The notes under the pieces: model-generated
The model's input: only the letters and a program-made list of their open reading frames with translations
Databases searched by the model: none
Told to the model about the DNA's origin: nothing
Translations under genes and position numbers: made by a program
Origin: Chloroflexota bacterium
Lineage (GTDB): Bacteria; Chloroflexota; Dehalococcoidia; E44-bin15
Length of the DNA stretch: 31,518 nucleotides
Reading direction: 5' to 3'
Assembly: GCA_015222405.1 (NCBI GenBank)
Contig: JADFVG010000176.1
Coordinates: 1-31,518, forward strand
Part shown: piece by piece, positions 14,439-22,263 of the stretch
How positions within the stretch are numbered: the stretch's first letter is position 1
How the letters are laid out: each line of letters starts with the position of its first letter

Positions 14439-14592
14439 CACATTCGGGAACTAGAGCCCCAGCCCCAATTGCTTCGGCGCTCTAGCTTTAGCCTCAGAAC
14501 CTCAGCCGCTGACGTATTGTTTCACAGTGGTGGGTGGTATAGAATGTCCCCGGGGCACATGCGAAGCCCTTAATGCTCAAAGGGAGGCAAAA

Positions 14593-14997
14593 ATGGCAAG
14601 AATCACAGAAGAGATGAAGGAGGTTGCAGGGAAGACAAAGGGGTTTGCCTTAGCTACAGCTACTAAAGATGGTGACCCCCATGTAATTCCGGTTGGCTTC
14701 GGTAAAGTTCTTTCTGACGATGAGATCCTACTGGTGGCTGTCTTTATGAAGAAAACGCTGGAGAACATAAAGGCGAATCCTGAGGTAGCAGTGTCGCTCT
14801 GGGATATGGGCAGCTTTAAGGGATACGAGTTCAAAGGCAAAGCTAGGATTGAAACTTCAGGCAATGTTTTTGACGACAGCGTTAAGATGGTGAAAAGTAT
14901 GATGCCTCAACTTAGTGCCAAAGGTGCGGTTATTGTGAAGGTGGACTCCATCTTCGTGACGTCGCCGGGGCCTGATGCTGGGAAAAAGGTAGGCTAG
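14593..14997 (+). CDS. Pyridoxamine 5'-phosphate oxidase-like FMN-binding protein
   Basis: I place the start at ATG 14593, behind GGGAGG (14580-14585), and not at the longer GTG/ATG frame from 14527, whose extra residues look non-coding. The 134-residue product MARITEEMKEVAGKTKGFAL continues with ATATKDGDPHVIPVGFGKVL, LLVAVFMKKTLENIKANPEV and SLWDMGSFKGYEFKGKARIE, the split-beta-barrel layout of small FMN- or F420-binding proteins. It likely binds a flavin and reduces an unknown compound. It is too short and lacks the residues of true PdxH, so a vitamin B6 role is not implied. Confidence 0.85.
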   Translation: MARITEEMKEVAGKTKGFALATATKDGDPHVIPVGFGKVLSDDEILLVAVFMKKTLENIKANPEVAVSLWDMGSFKGYEFKGKARIETSGNVFDDSVKMVKSMMPQLSAKGAVIVKVDSIFVTSPGPDAGKKVG

Positions 14998-15080
14998 CCA
15001 TTCAAGATTTGGGGTTCGCAACTGCCTGAGAGGTGAAGCACCTCACTGTACCAGTTCACCGTGCGAGGAGATTTGCCCTG

Positions 15081-15161
15081 GTGGGAAATGCCGTATCCTT
15101 TGTTCTGGCCATAGCCATAGCCATTGTAACCGTAGAGGTATCGAACTCTATTACGGGATAA
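15081..15161 (+). CDS. Possible 26-residue membrane peptide or permease remnant
   Basis: GTG 15081 opens a short frame VGNAVSFVLAIAIAIVTVEV that ends at TAA 15159-15161, three bases before the permease frame starts. It is almost wholly hydrophobic, one transmembrane span. It may be the end of a lost upstream half of the permease. A small hairpin (GAGGTG AAG CACCTC, 15030-15044) precedes it. I cannot assign a family. Confidence 0.2.
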   Translation: MGNAVSFVLAIAIAIVTVEVSNSITG

Positions 15162-15163
15162 GC

Positions 15164-15703
15164 TTGGTGCAAAAGGGTAAATCTCAGAGCTTCATATGGA
15201 AACGACGTGCCACACGGATGCTCCTTTTTCCAGCTTCTGTACTGGCAGTCTACGGGGTTCTTTTTGCTATTATGCCCGACAAGGCTTCTAAGGCGCTCGA
15301 AAGCAGTGGTAACATCTTTCTCAATATAATTGTGCCTCTGAGCTTGGTCTTCATCCTCATGTTAATTTTGAATCTTCTCCTGAAGCCAGCGCAGATTGCA
15401 AGGTTCCTCGGTAGAGGCGCTGGCATCAAAGGCGTCATACTCTCAGCAACGGGAGGGATCATCTCAACGGGTCCCATTTATGCTTGGTATCCCTTGCTTA
15501 GGGATCTGCGAGAAAAAGGAGCTGGGAACTCCTTTCTGGCCATTTTCCTGGGCAACAGGGCTGTCAAACCATTCCTCTTGCCGGTAATGATTTCATACTT
15601 CGGCTGGATATATGTGCTGACACTGACGATATTTACCGTCTTAGCCTCGGTCGTCGTTGGATGCTCCGTTGGCGCCCTGGTAAAGGAGAATACCGACCTG
15701 TAA
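15164..15703 (+). CDS. Half-size permease (ArsP/DUF318-like)
   Basis: The 179-residue membrane protein starts at TTG 15164 or GTG 15167, neither with a clear ribosome site. Hydrophobic segments lie near residues 19-37, 50-72, 88-108, 122-142 and 146-170. The block GRGAGIKGVILSATGGIIST and GPIYAWYPLLRDLREKG is the conserved part of the COG0701/ArsP-type permeases, which occur as full proteins of 300 or more residues or as paired halves. The transported compound is unknown. The hydrophobic remnant just before it could be what is left of a partner half, so function is uncertain. Confidence 0.7.
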   Translation: MVQKGKSQSFIWKRRATRMLLFPASVLAVYGVLFAIMPDKASKALESSGNIFLNIIVPLSLVFILMLILNLLLKPAQIARFLGRGAGIKGVILSATGGIISTGPIYAWYPLLRDLREKGAGNSFLAIFLGNRAVKPFLLPVMISYFGWIYVLTLTIFTVLASVVVGCSVGALVKENTDL

Positions 15704-15875
15704 CCCCGTCACGGATTTGCCAACAAATGACCGCCGTTGTGATCTGGAAGCGGTTGTAGCTACTTCGTGATGGGGATGGGCAGGGCTAGGTTATCTTTCG
15801 GCTGGACAGCGGAAACAGGCTCTTGATTGATTCTGAAGCAGAGGTGCCAGGCGTTCTAACCGTGGCGGGATCAGC

Positions 15876-16410
15876 ATGACTCTAGGCACCATCCCACTAG
15901 GATTCTTGGCCAGCTTGGCCGCCTGCTGGCGGCTACCGCCTTTAGCCTTCTTGTGCCGGCAATCGACATCGGCGGTATTTCGGCCGCGATCCTGGGGTTG
16001 TCAATCGGCGCGTTGTTCCAGAGGGGCTGTCGGTCGGGGTCGGATTCGGTACAGGCGAGACTGGCACTGGGACGGCCCTAGCCGTGGCTATAGGACTGCA
16101 GAACATGCCCGAAGGATTAGCTGTGGCCATGCCTCTGGCCCGTGAGGGGTATGCCCGAGGACGAGCCTTGTGGTACGCTACCCTAACTGGGCTTGTCGAG
16201 CCCATAGGGGGGCTTCTCGGAGTTTCAGTAGTCACTATTGCCTCTTCCGTTTTGCCTTACGGCCTAGCTTTTGCTGCAGGCGCAATGCTGTACGTAGTAT
16301 TCGACGAAATGATCCCGGAAAGCCATCGCAAGGGCCATGAGAAAGAAGCCACTTTTGGGGGCATCATCGGCTTCGGCATCATGATGGTGTTGGACACCGC
16401 CTTTGGCTAA
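15876..16410 (+). pseudogene. ZIP-family metal transporter with internal deletion and frameshifts
   Basis: Three pieces of one ZIP (GufA/ZupT-like) transporter lie in different frames. MTLGTIPLGFL starts at ATG 15876; RLLAATAFSLLVPAIDIGGI then ISAAILGLSIGALF is readable at about 15917-16011 in another frame; and from about 16018 a third frame gives PEGLSVGVGFGTGETGTG, IGLQNMPEGLAVAMPL, GLVEPIGGLLG and MIPESHRKGHEKEATFGG to TAA 16408-16410. The histidine-rich loop and one or more membrane spans in the middle are missing, and HNIPEG before helix 4 is cut to PEG. A shorter product from ATG 16084 would lack half of the metal path. Confidence 0.75.
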
Positions 16411-16433
16411 ACAAGCAGCCTGAGCACCAGCGC

Positions 16434-16589
16434 ATGGAACGTACAAAAGGTACAAAAGGAGAACCGTTATTTTCTATCATAGTAGTCCATTCGGTTGAGC
16501 CGGTCGAGCATGGAATCCCCGTGTTTGCTGCCATCAGAAGGGGGATGTGTAATGCTGACAAAAGCCCACCGGCGACCATCAAGAAATGA
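16434..16589 (+). CDS. Possible 51-residue protein coupled to capA
   Basis: ATG 16434 to TGA 16587-16589 encodes MERTKGTKGEPLFSIIVVHS, VEPVEHGIPVFAAIRRG and a short basic tail. Its stop overlaps the ATG of the CapA gene (ATGA), which has no other good ribosome site nearby, so coupling is plausible. There is no clear site before its own ATG and no family match that I know. It may be a remnant or a leader peptide. Confidence 0.3.
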   Translation: MERTKGTKGEPLFSIIVVHSVEPVEHGIPVFAAIRRGMCNADKSPPATIKK

Positions 16590-17698
16590 CTGGCCTCATC
16601 ACCATATTAATGTGCGGCGACGTAATGACCGGGAGGGGTATTGACCAGGTGTTACCTCATCCCGGTAATCCTCTCATCCAGGAGCCATACATGGAAACCG
16701 CCAAAGGATACGTGGAACTAGCTGAAGAGATGAATGGCCCAATTCCACGACCAGTGGAATTCTCTTACGTTTGGGGAGAATCTCTTGATGAAATGGAACG
16801 GATGGATCCGGACCTGAGGATAATCAATCTAGAGACAAGCGTGACCAAGAGTGACGAGTATTGGAGGGGCAAGAGCGTACACTACAGGATGAACTCACAG
16901 AACTTCCCCTGCATAACAGCGGCCAAGATAGACTGCTGCTCTCTGGCAAACAACCACATTCTCGACTGGGGGTATTCGGGTCTCATCGAGACATTGGAAA
17001 CATTGGGCAAGGCGGGTGTGAGAAGCGTGGGAGCTGGCGCGAACCTCAAGCAGGCGGAGAATCCGGAAGTGGTAGAAATTGACGGAAAAGGAAGAGTGGT
17101 TCTCTTGTCGTTCGGATCGGAAACGAGCGGAATACCTGTGAGCTGGGCCGCTTCGGAAGAAAAACCGGGGCTAAATCTCCTGAAAGATCTATCAGATGAG
17201 ACGGTTCAAGATATTCGAAGAAAGGTTCAACAAGTTAAGCAACGGGGGGGCATTGTAGTTTCCTCAATCCACTGGGGAGCCAACTGGGGCTATGATATTC
17301 CTGGTGCTCAGATAGAATTCGCGCACAAACTCGTTGACCACGCGGGCGTTGACGTAGTTTATGGGCACTCTTCCCATCATGTAAAAGGGATAGAGGTCTA
17401 TAAAGATAAGCTTGTTCTGTACGGCTGCGGCGACTTCCTCAATGACTACGAAGGCATCAGTGGACATGAGGCGTTCCGATGTGATCTGGGCTTAATGTAT
17501 TTTGCGACCATCGACCCATTAACCGGAAAGTTAGCTCACCTGCAAATGACACCTACACAGGTTAAGCGGTTTAGAGTGAATAGGGCGTCAACGATAGATG
17601 CGTTATGGCTCAGCGACGTTTTGAACAGAGAAGGTACGGCATTTGAAACTCAAGTGAAAGCAGAGCGCAATGGTACGTTGATGCTACAATGGCATTAG
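16586..17698 (+). CDS. CapA-family metallophosphatase-like protein
   Basis: The 370-residue protein has the CapA/PgsA (poly-gamma-glutamate synthesis protein) calcineurin-like layout: GDVMTGRGIDQVL near residue 11, INLETSVTKSDEYW, CSLANNHILDWGYSG, the strand VVSSIHWGANWGYDIP and YGHSSHHVKGIEVYKDK, which hold the two-metal site. There is no signal peptide or membrane anchor, so unlike capsule CapA it is probably cytoplasmic. Relatives with GNPLIQEPYMETAKGYVELA are common in bacteria without capsules and have unknown substrates. The stop is 73 bases from the convergent UDG gene, with no hairpin seen between. Confidence 0.88.
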   Translation: MTGLITILMCGDVMTGRGIDQVLPHPGNPLIQEPYMETAKGYVELAEEMNGPIPRPVEFSYVWGESLDEMERMDPDLRIINLETSVTKSDEYWRGKSVHYRMNSQNFPCITAAKIDCCSLANNHILDWGYSGLIETLETLGKAGVRSVGAGANLKQAENPEVVEIDGKGRVVLLSFGSETSGIPVSWAASEEKPGLNLLKDLSDETVQDIRRKVQQVKQRGGIVVSSIHWGANWGYDIPGAQIEFAHKLVDHAGVDVVYGHSSHHVKGIEVYKDKLVLYGCGDFLNDYEGISGHEAFRCDLGLMYFATIDPLTGKLAHLQMTPTQVKRFRVNRASTIDALWLSDVLNREGTAFETQVKAERNGTLMLQWH

Positions 17699-17770
17699 TG
17701 TGTGTTTGCGAGAGCTGGCTAGCCCATGACCCGATCTCGTCAGATCAAGACAGAGCCTCTCAAGCCTTTA

Positions 17771-18250
17771 TCAATCACCCTCACCCTCCTTGACCATTGC
17801 TGACACCTTGTCTTTGAGCATTGCAAAATCTGCCTTGAATTTGTGCCTTGCCCTTGGAAATCTCATGGCAGCTGCCGGATGATAGGTTTCAATGTAGTCT
17901 ATTTCCTGGAAACGGGGTGTCTTCCAGGCAACCTGGCCCATCAAAACAACAATCTTCGGCTTCACCTGCCTTATTTCAGCCACCAAACAGGGCATCCAGC
18001 GTTCTATCTCTGCCGCTGTGGGCTTCCTGTTGTTGGGTGTCGGTTCCTTTACCACACCGGTGAGGTACAACTGATCCCGCTCAAGCCCGATCTCCTCCAG
18101 AACTCCGTTCAGGAACCTTCCCGACCTTCCCACGAAGGGCCTTCGCTGTTTGACCTCCTCTTTTCCGGGATTCTGTCCCACAAGCATAATTTGAGCATTG
18201 CGAGGCCCTTCACCAAAGGCGGTAGCATTTGAATTCCGTCGCCAAGCCAC
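17771..18250 (-). CDS. Family-4-like uracil-DNA glycosylase lacking Fe-S cysteines
   Basis: The 159-residue protein has UDG family-4 motifs: AFGEGPRNAQIMLVGQNPGK, RRPFVGRSGRFLNGVLEEIG, GVVKEPTPNNRKPTAAEIE, IVVLMGQVA, and TYHPAAAMRFP near the end. Family-4 enzymes remove uracil from DNA and normally bind 4Fe-4S through CxxC at the start, the Cys of V-K-C and a later Cys. Here the N-terminal CxxC segment is absent (start GTG 18250) and V-K-C reads V-K-E; only C88 remains. HPAAAM replaces HPS. It is either a cluster-free variant with another base specificity, or a gene truncated at its 5' end. Confidence 0.75.
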   Translation of the reverse strand: MAWRRNSNATAFGEGPRNAQIMLVGQNPGKEEVKQRRPFVGRSGRFLNGVLEEIGLERDQLYLTGVVKEPTPNNRKPTAAEIERWMPCLVAEIRQVKPKIVVLMGQVAWKTPRFQEIDYIETYHPAAAMRFPRARHKFKADFAMLKDKVSAMVKEGEGD

Positions 18251-18356
18251 TTTGAGGACTCCGTTTGGTTACCTTTTTCTGCATCAGCTGTTTGCACTGG
18301 CTCCGCCTGTCACAGCTGGCCTCCTCACTCTTGGTTATGCGCCTCCCCATTGCCTG

Positions 18357-19370
18357 CTACATGCCGATCCCGTCTACCTCAGCCCCGCAGTTGTAACAAT
18401 GCCCTGCCTGTATCCTGTATTCGGAAATCACGTGGCCTGAGCGACGCACGAGTAGATGGCCACAGTTGTAACAGAAGGTACCGTTCCCATCACTCCCCGG
18501 CACGTTGCCCTCATATACGTAGCGCAGCCCTGCTTGAAGCCCAATTTCGCGTGCCTTACGCAAGGCCTCAATAGGTGTCTGAGGCAAGTGTTCCAGCTCG
18601 TAAGCGGGATAGAAGCGGCTCACATGCCAGGGAGTGGACACTCCCAACTCCTGGGCTATGAAGGAAGCTATCTGGCGCAGATTATCTTCCGAGTCACTTA
18701 GGGTGGGAATAACTAGTGTGGTAACCTCAAGCCAGATATTAAGCTCCTTCATCAGCTTCAAGGTATCAAGCACGGGCTGGAGCTTGGCCCCTACCCACTT
18801 TCGGTAGAAAGCGTCGTCAAAACTCTTGAGGTCTACGTTAGCTGCTTCCAAGTAGGGTCGGATAACCTGCAAGGCTTCCCGGGTCATATAGCCATTGGTA
18901 ACAAAGATATTATTTAGCCCGGCTTGGTGGGCAAGCCTGGCAGTATCATGCGCGTACTCGAAGAATATCGTAGGCTCGGTGTAGGTGTAAGCTATGCTCT
19001 GGCACCCGCTTTCACAGGCCAGAGCGACTATCTTATCTGGCGGAAGCTCCTCACCGAAAATAGAGCCCCCTTCGCGCAGCACCTGGGAGATCTGCCAGTT
19101 CTGGCAAAAACGACAATGGAAGTTGCAGCCAGCGGTGGCTATAGAGAAGGCTTTGCTACCAGGATAGAAATGGTATAATGGCTTCTTCTCCACCGGGTCT
19201 ATCCCTTGAGATATGCTCTTGCCGTATGCCTGGGTGTAGAGTATGCCTCCGTGATTCTCGCGCACCAGGCACAACCCTCTCTTTCCATTGCTGATAAGGC
19301 AGTGATGGGCGCAGAGCAAGCACCTGACGCGCTTTCGATCGCGGCGCTCGTATAGCATCGCTTCTTTCAC
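18357..19370 (-). CDS. amrS: AmmeMemoRadiSam system radical SAM enzyme
   Basis: The 337-residue protein is the radical SAM member of the AmmeMemoRadiSam trio. C82, C86 and C89 (GCNFHCRFCQNW) bind the SAM cluster. It also has the N-terminal CLLCAHHCLISNGKRGLC metal motif, YGKSISQGIDPVEKKPLYHF, YTYTEPTIFFEY and ANVDLKSFDDAFY, and a C-terminal pair of CxxC motifs (CYNCGHLLV, CYNCGAEVDG) that probably form a zinc ribbon. Neither partner (AMMECR1 or Memo) is in the window. Its reaction is unknown. Start may be GTG 19370 or ATG 19358. It is followed, 106 bases on, by the UDG gene on the same strand. Confidence 0.93.
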   Translation of the reverse strand: MKEAMLYERRDRKRVRCLLCAHHCLISNGKRGLCLVRENHGGILYTQAYGKSISQGIDPVEKKPLYHFYPGSKAFSIATAGCNFHCRFCQNWQISQVLREGGSIFGEELPPDKIVALACESGCQSIAYTYTEPTIFFEYAHDTARLAHQAGLNNIFVTNGYMTREALQVIRPYLEAANVDLKSFDDAFYRKWVGAKLQPVLDTLKLMKELNIWLEVTTLVIPTLSDSEDNLRQIASFIAQELGVSTPWHVSRFYPAYELEHLPQTPIEALRKAREIGLQAGLRYVYEGNVPGSDGNGTFCYNCGHLLVRRSGHVISEYRIQAGHCYNCGAEVDGIGM

Positions 19371-19502
19371 CGGTCAGCGCTCCTCGTCAATAGCCATGTG
19401 ACGGCACTTCCTAACTTTAGACCTTCCGCACGAATCATGTCATCAGCCGTGTATCACACAGCGTGCTCCAGCCAGTCTGTGAGACACCGCACGGATCATC
19501 TT

Positions 19503-19891
19503 TCAACCCTGCTGATGATCATAGAGCTTTTTCCAAGGAGCCGCTTTGTAGACGTTATAGTTGTTGGCGGCCTCTAGCAGAGTCTTCTTGAACCAGTCCC
19601 CATATCCAGTCTCGGGCAGATCGAGAGCTTCTGAAATCTCTTCTGGACGAATCCACAAAGCTTCCCTTATTGTCTTTCCTTTGATCATCTCAGTCAAAAC
19701 GCTCCCGTAGGCGTGGATCAGATGATGGTCACCATCTGCTTGCGAATTCTGGCGGTCTTCTCTCCCCTGCCGTCGTAGTTTTGCATTATCTGAAGGTTCC
19801 GTGGATTGTTGATATATTCCACAACTTTCTCAGTGTGAACCTCTTCTATTCCCGTCATGTCGATTTTTGCCTTGGAGTCATCGAAGCCCAT
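19503..19891 (-). pseudogene. Degenerate NifU/IscU-like scaffold paralog
   Basis: ATG 19891, behind a GAGGAGAG, begins MGFDDSKAKIDMTGIEEVHT and VVEYINNPRNLQIMQNYDG, which match the IscU-like gene at 8140. About 30 residues that hold the first ligand cysteine (S-C-G-D-S) are missing. A frameshift near 19745 ends the frame at a TGA (19718), and the C-terminal half resumes as YGSVLTEMIKGKTIREALWI to YNVYKAAPWKKLY. The second cysteine is replaced (no D-I-C-I-G), and the F-V-H-C segment reads T-G-Y-G. With no ligand cysteine left it cannot be a scaffold. It lies next to the second Fe-S/Gly-Met-Arg gene, as does the intact copy. Confidence 0.8.
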
Positions 19892-19974
19892 GCGGTCTCT
19901 CCTCACACCGAGCCGGGTCGTGGAACCCAGGCCTGCAATCTCCGGACAGCTACCACCACATTACCTCAGGGCCA

Positions 19975-20349
19975 TCACCGTCCGCGCTGGCCCATTCGCC
20001 GACCAAAGCCCCTGCCCATGCCACGGCCGCCGCGGCTCATACCTCTACCTGGACCTCTAGCGACGCCCCTGGCTCGCCCCATACCCATCCGCGTACCAGG
20101 TGCTCCAACTGGACGGTGCGCCGGATAGCCCTCGTGGATTCTCTCGGGAACTTCCATTCCCATGATGTCGCATACCTTCTCGGCGACCTCACGTCCACCG
20201 CTCACACATCCGTAACATGGAGCCCTTCCTTCCGCTACCGCCCTCGCGAACTGTCCGCATGTCTTGTAGCCACAGAGCTGGTCGTCCAGCTTGGGCAGAA
20301 CGTCATGGATTCTCTTTATCTTTTCTTTGATTTCATCCTTCTCTGACAC
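19975..20349 (-). CDS. Small Fe-S domain protein with a Gly-Met-Arg-rich tail (copy 2)
   Basis: The 124-residue product of GTG 20349 (AAGAGGGGAAGCA upstream) is a paralog of the gene at 9136: EIKEKIKRIHDVLPKLDDQL, CGYKTCGQFARAVAEGRAP and CYGCVSGGREVAEKVCDIMG, then a tail with GRGMSRGGRGMGRGFGRRMG. The cysteine spacing C-x4-C-x13-C-x2-C is exactly kept, and an extra shared cysteine sits in E-K-V-C. Strong conservation of the N-terminal half with a freely drifting tail suggests selection on cluster binding in the core and on composition only in the tail. The dead IscU-like gene follows it by 84 bases. Confidence 0.8.
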   Translation of the reverse strand: MSEKDEIKEKIKRIHDVLPKLDDQLCGYKTCGQFARAVAEGRAPCYGCVSGGREVAEKVCDIMGMEVPERIHEGYPAHRPVGAPGTRMGMGRARGVARGPGRGMSRGGRGMGRGFGRRMGQRGR

Positions 20350-20626
20350 TGCTTCCCCTCTTGGTGCAAATGTTGCGCCCAGTAGACTCAGACATTATTT
20401 GCCTGCTTACATGTGGAATTAAACACATTCGGCCATATGAAGTCAAGGAGAGCGCAGGCGACAGCCTTAAAGCAAACAGGAAATGCAGCAGGGTGGAGAG
20501 GATAACGGCTACAGGGGCTGGTGCCTTCTTGGGCTAATGTTCGGCTAGCGTCATGGCTATGAAAGTGCTATCAACAGCAGGCTTACTAGTATGCAGTCTC
20601 ATTGCCTCACTGAGTTGAGTTTGGCA

Positions 20627-20635
20627 TGGTATAAT
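20627..20635 (+). promoter_or_regulatory. Extended -10 promoter before the exonuclease gene
   Basis: TGGTATAAT (20627-20635) is a perfect extended -10 element (TGnTATAAT), 84 bases before ATG 20719. A usable -35 box at proper spacing is not visible, as expected for extended -10 promoters. The remaining 20350-20718 gap between divergent genes shows no other gene. Confidence 0.55.
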
Positions 20636-20718
20636 GAGTTAAAGGACTATCCGGCTGAGTCCAGTGATGCCGATTGGGAGGACAATCACAGTCGAACCCA
20701 GTTAAGAGAAGAGCGGTC

Positions 20719-21495
20719 ATGGAAGAAGTACAGATATTGTGCTGGAATGTCAATGGAATTAGAGCAGCAAGCCAGCAAGGCTTCTTGACGTGGCTGGAGC
20801 GGGGATCGCCAGACATCGTCTGCGCTCAGGAAACAAGAGCCCATCCCGAACAGCTTAGCAAGGACGTACGAGAACCACATGGCTATTACGCATACTGGAG
20901 CTATCCTGAAAGGAAAGGCTACAGTGGAGTTGCCACCTTCACAAAACAGGAGCCACTCAGAGTTCAAAACGGTTTCGGCGTCCCGCGATTCGACATTGAG
21001 GGAAGAGTCCTAATCACACAATATCCTGAATTCGTTCTCTTCAACGTGTATTTCCCAAATGGGAAGAAAGATGAGTCGCGATTGAGATACAAGATGGATT
21101 TTTACGAAGCTTTCCTCCAGTTTGTGGAGCCGCTCAAAGCAAGTGGTGAAAGACTGATCATCTGCGGCGATTTCAATACTGCTCACAAGGAAATAGACTT
21201 GGCCAGGCCGAAAGAGAACGAAAACATTTCAGGATTCCTACCGATTGAGAGAGCTTGGATGGATAAATTCGTTGCTCATGGCTTTATTGATACCTTTCGC
21301 CAGTTCAATAAGGAGCCAAGTCAGTATACGTGGTGGGATTTGAAGTCAAGGGCAAGGGAAAGAAACGTGGGCTGGAGAGTTGACTACTTGTTTGTCTCAG
21401 AGAATCTACTGTCATCAGTTTCGAAGGCATTTATTTCTGCCGAAGTGAAGGGCTCTGACCACTGCCCCATTGGAATCATACTGAAAATGGCTTAG
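20719..21495 (+). CDS. xth: Exodeoxyribonuclease III (AP endonuclease family)
   Basis: From ATG 20719 the 258-residue protein matches ExoIII/APE1: ILCWNVNGIRAASQQGF at the start, DIVCAQETRAHPEQL (catalytic Glu), GRVLITQYPEFVLFNVYFPN, IICGDFNTAHKEIDLARPKE (Asp/Asn), VGWRVDYLFVSENLL, and the final KGSDHCPIGIIL with the Ser-Asp-His triad. It repairs abasic sites and trims 3' ends. The start at 20674 seen in the longer frame adds unrelated residues; ATG 20719 fits relatives. It is transcribed alone and convergent with the damaged gene at 21661. Confidence 0.95.
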   Translation: MEEVQILCWNVNGIRAASQQGFLTWLERGSPDIVCAQETRAHPEQLSKDVREPHGYYAYWSYPERKGYSGVATFTKQEPLRVQNGFGVPRFDIEGRVLITQYPEFVLFNVYFPNGKKDESRLRYKMDFYEAFLQFVEPLKASGERLIICGDFNTAHKEIDLARPKENENISGFLPIERAWMDKFVAHGFIDTFRQFNKEPSQYTWWDLKSRARERNVGWRVDYLFVSENLLSSVSKAFISAEVKGSDHCPIGIILKMA

Positions 21496-21660
21496 CTAAT
21501 TGCCCTGCGTCATCTCTTTGAAGTATGTTGGGAAATAACTACCAAACGGAGTATCACACGAAATGGCTTTCTGTTAAGCCTAGATTGCGCTGTCCGAGTG
21601 GTCAGTAGGCAGTGCATTGAGCAAGCGAGGTACCAACATGGAAGATGGGGGTGCTCTGGC

Positions 21661-22263
21661 CTAGGGTCGGTACAGGCTCAGACTAGGGTTTACCAGCTTG
21701 TCCATGATTGCTTCGCTGTCATTGATGTCGTACAGGTTGGTTGAGACCAATCGGCCTTTGAGATTGATATAGGAATCTTCATACTCAATTTGGTTGGGGT
21801 TCCTGAACACCTTCTCGTCGTTGTACTCAATATGTCCCATAATATGCTCGAACTTGCTTATCCATTTCACGGTCGGCTTCTTTGCTATATCGAACAGGAC
21901 ACCACCATAGACCGTGGGTTCAGCAATATCTTTGCCGCGAAGCAAGAACCTAAAATAGAGCACTCTCAAGTTTGGTTCCAATTTGGTAAGGCTTTGCCCT
22001 CGTTCGAGATGGGTTCCCGCTTTCGGTATGAAAAAGACCGAGAGCTTTGTCCTCAACCAGAGTCTGACATAGGCAGTTTCCAATCCTGCAGAACTCCTCG
22101 TGGTCACATTGTAGCCGGCTGGCCTACCAATAATGAAGTCTTCCGGTTCCTCAGCTAAAACCCCTTCCACTTATTTGATAAGATAAGAGGTCTCGATGTA
22201 GAGTCTTTCAATGAAATCGAAAGCAGCTTTTGTCTGTTCGACGATCTTGGTTTTGTCCGTCAC
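21661..22263 (-). pseudogene. Unidentified conserved-looking protein with an in-frame TAA at codon 31
   Basis: GTG 22263 follows GGAGGT (22275-22270), a very strong site. The frame starts VTDKTKIVEQTKAAFDFIER, reaches TAA (22173-22171) after 30 codons and continues in the same frame, without further damage, through EEPEDFIIGRPAGYNVTTRS and WISKFEHIMGHIEYNDEKVF to TAG 21661. The helix before the stop and the E-G-V-L after it read as one. A single base change (for example from AAA, GAA or CAA) would create the stop. The alternative GTG 22170 has no ribosome site. I do not recognise the family. The start overlaps the stop of the frame 22634-22260 by four bases (GTGA). Confidence 0.6.

Noticed and set aside
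15705..15776. Imperfect inverted repeat after the permease (CCCCGTCACGGA with TTCGTGATGGGG)
   Set aside because: The loop is nearly 50 bases and two pairs are G-T; too weak to call a terminator or riboswitch.
21587..21630. tRNA-like D-arm sequence (CCGAGTGGTCAGTAGGC)
   Set aside because: No anticodon stem, T arm or acceptor pairing follows; a short chance match.
1872..22173. TAA read as a sense codon in this organism
   Set aside because: Many intact genes in the window end in TAA at the expected length, so two internal TAA codons are better explained by mutation or sequence error.
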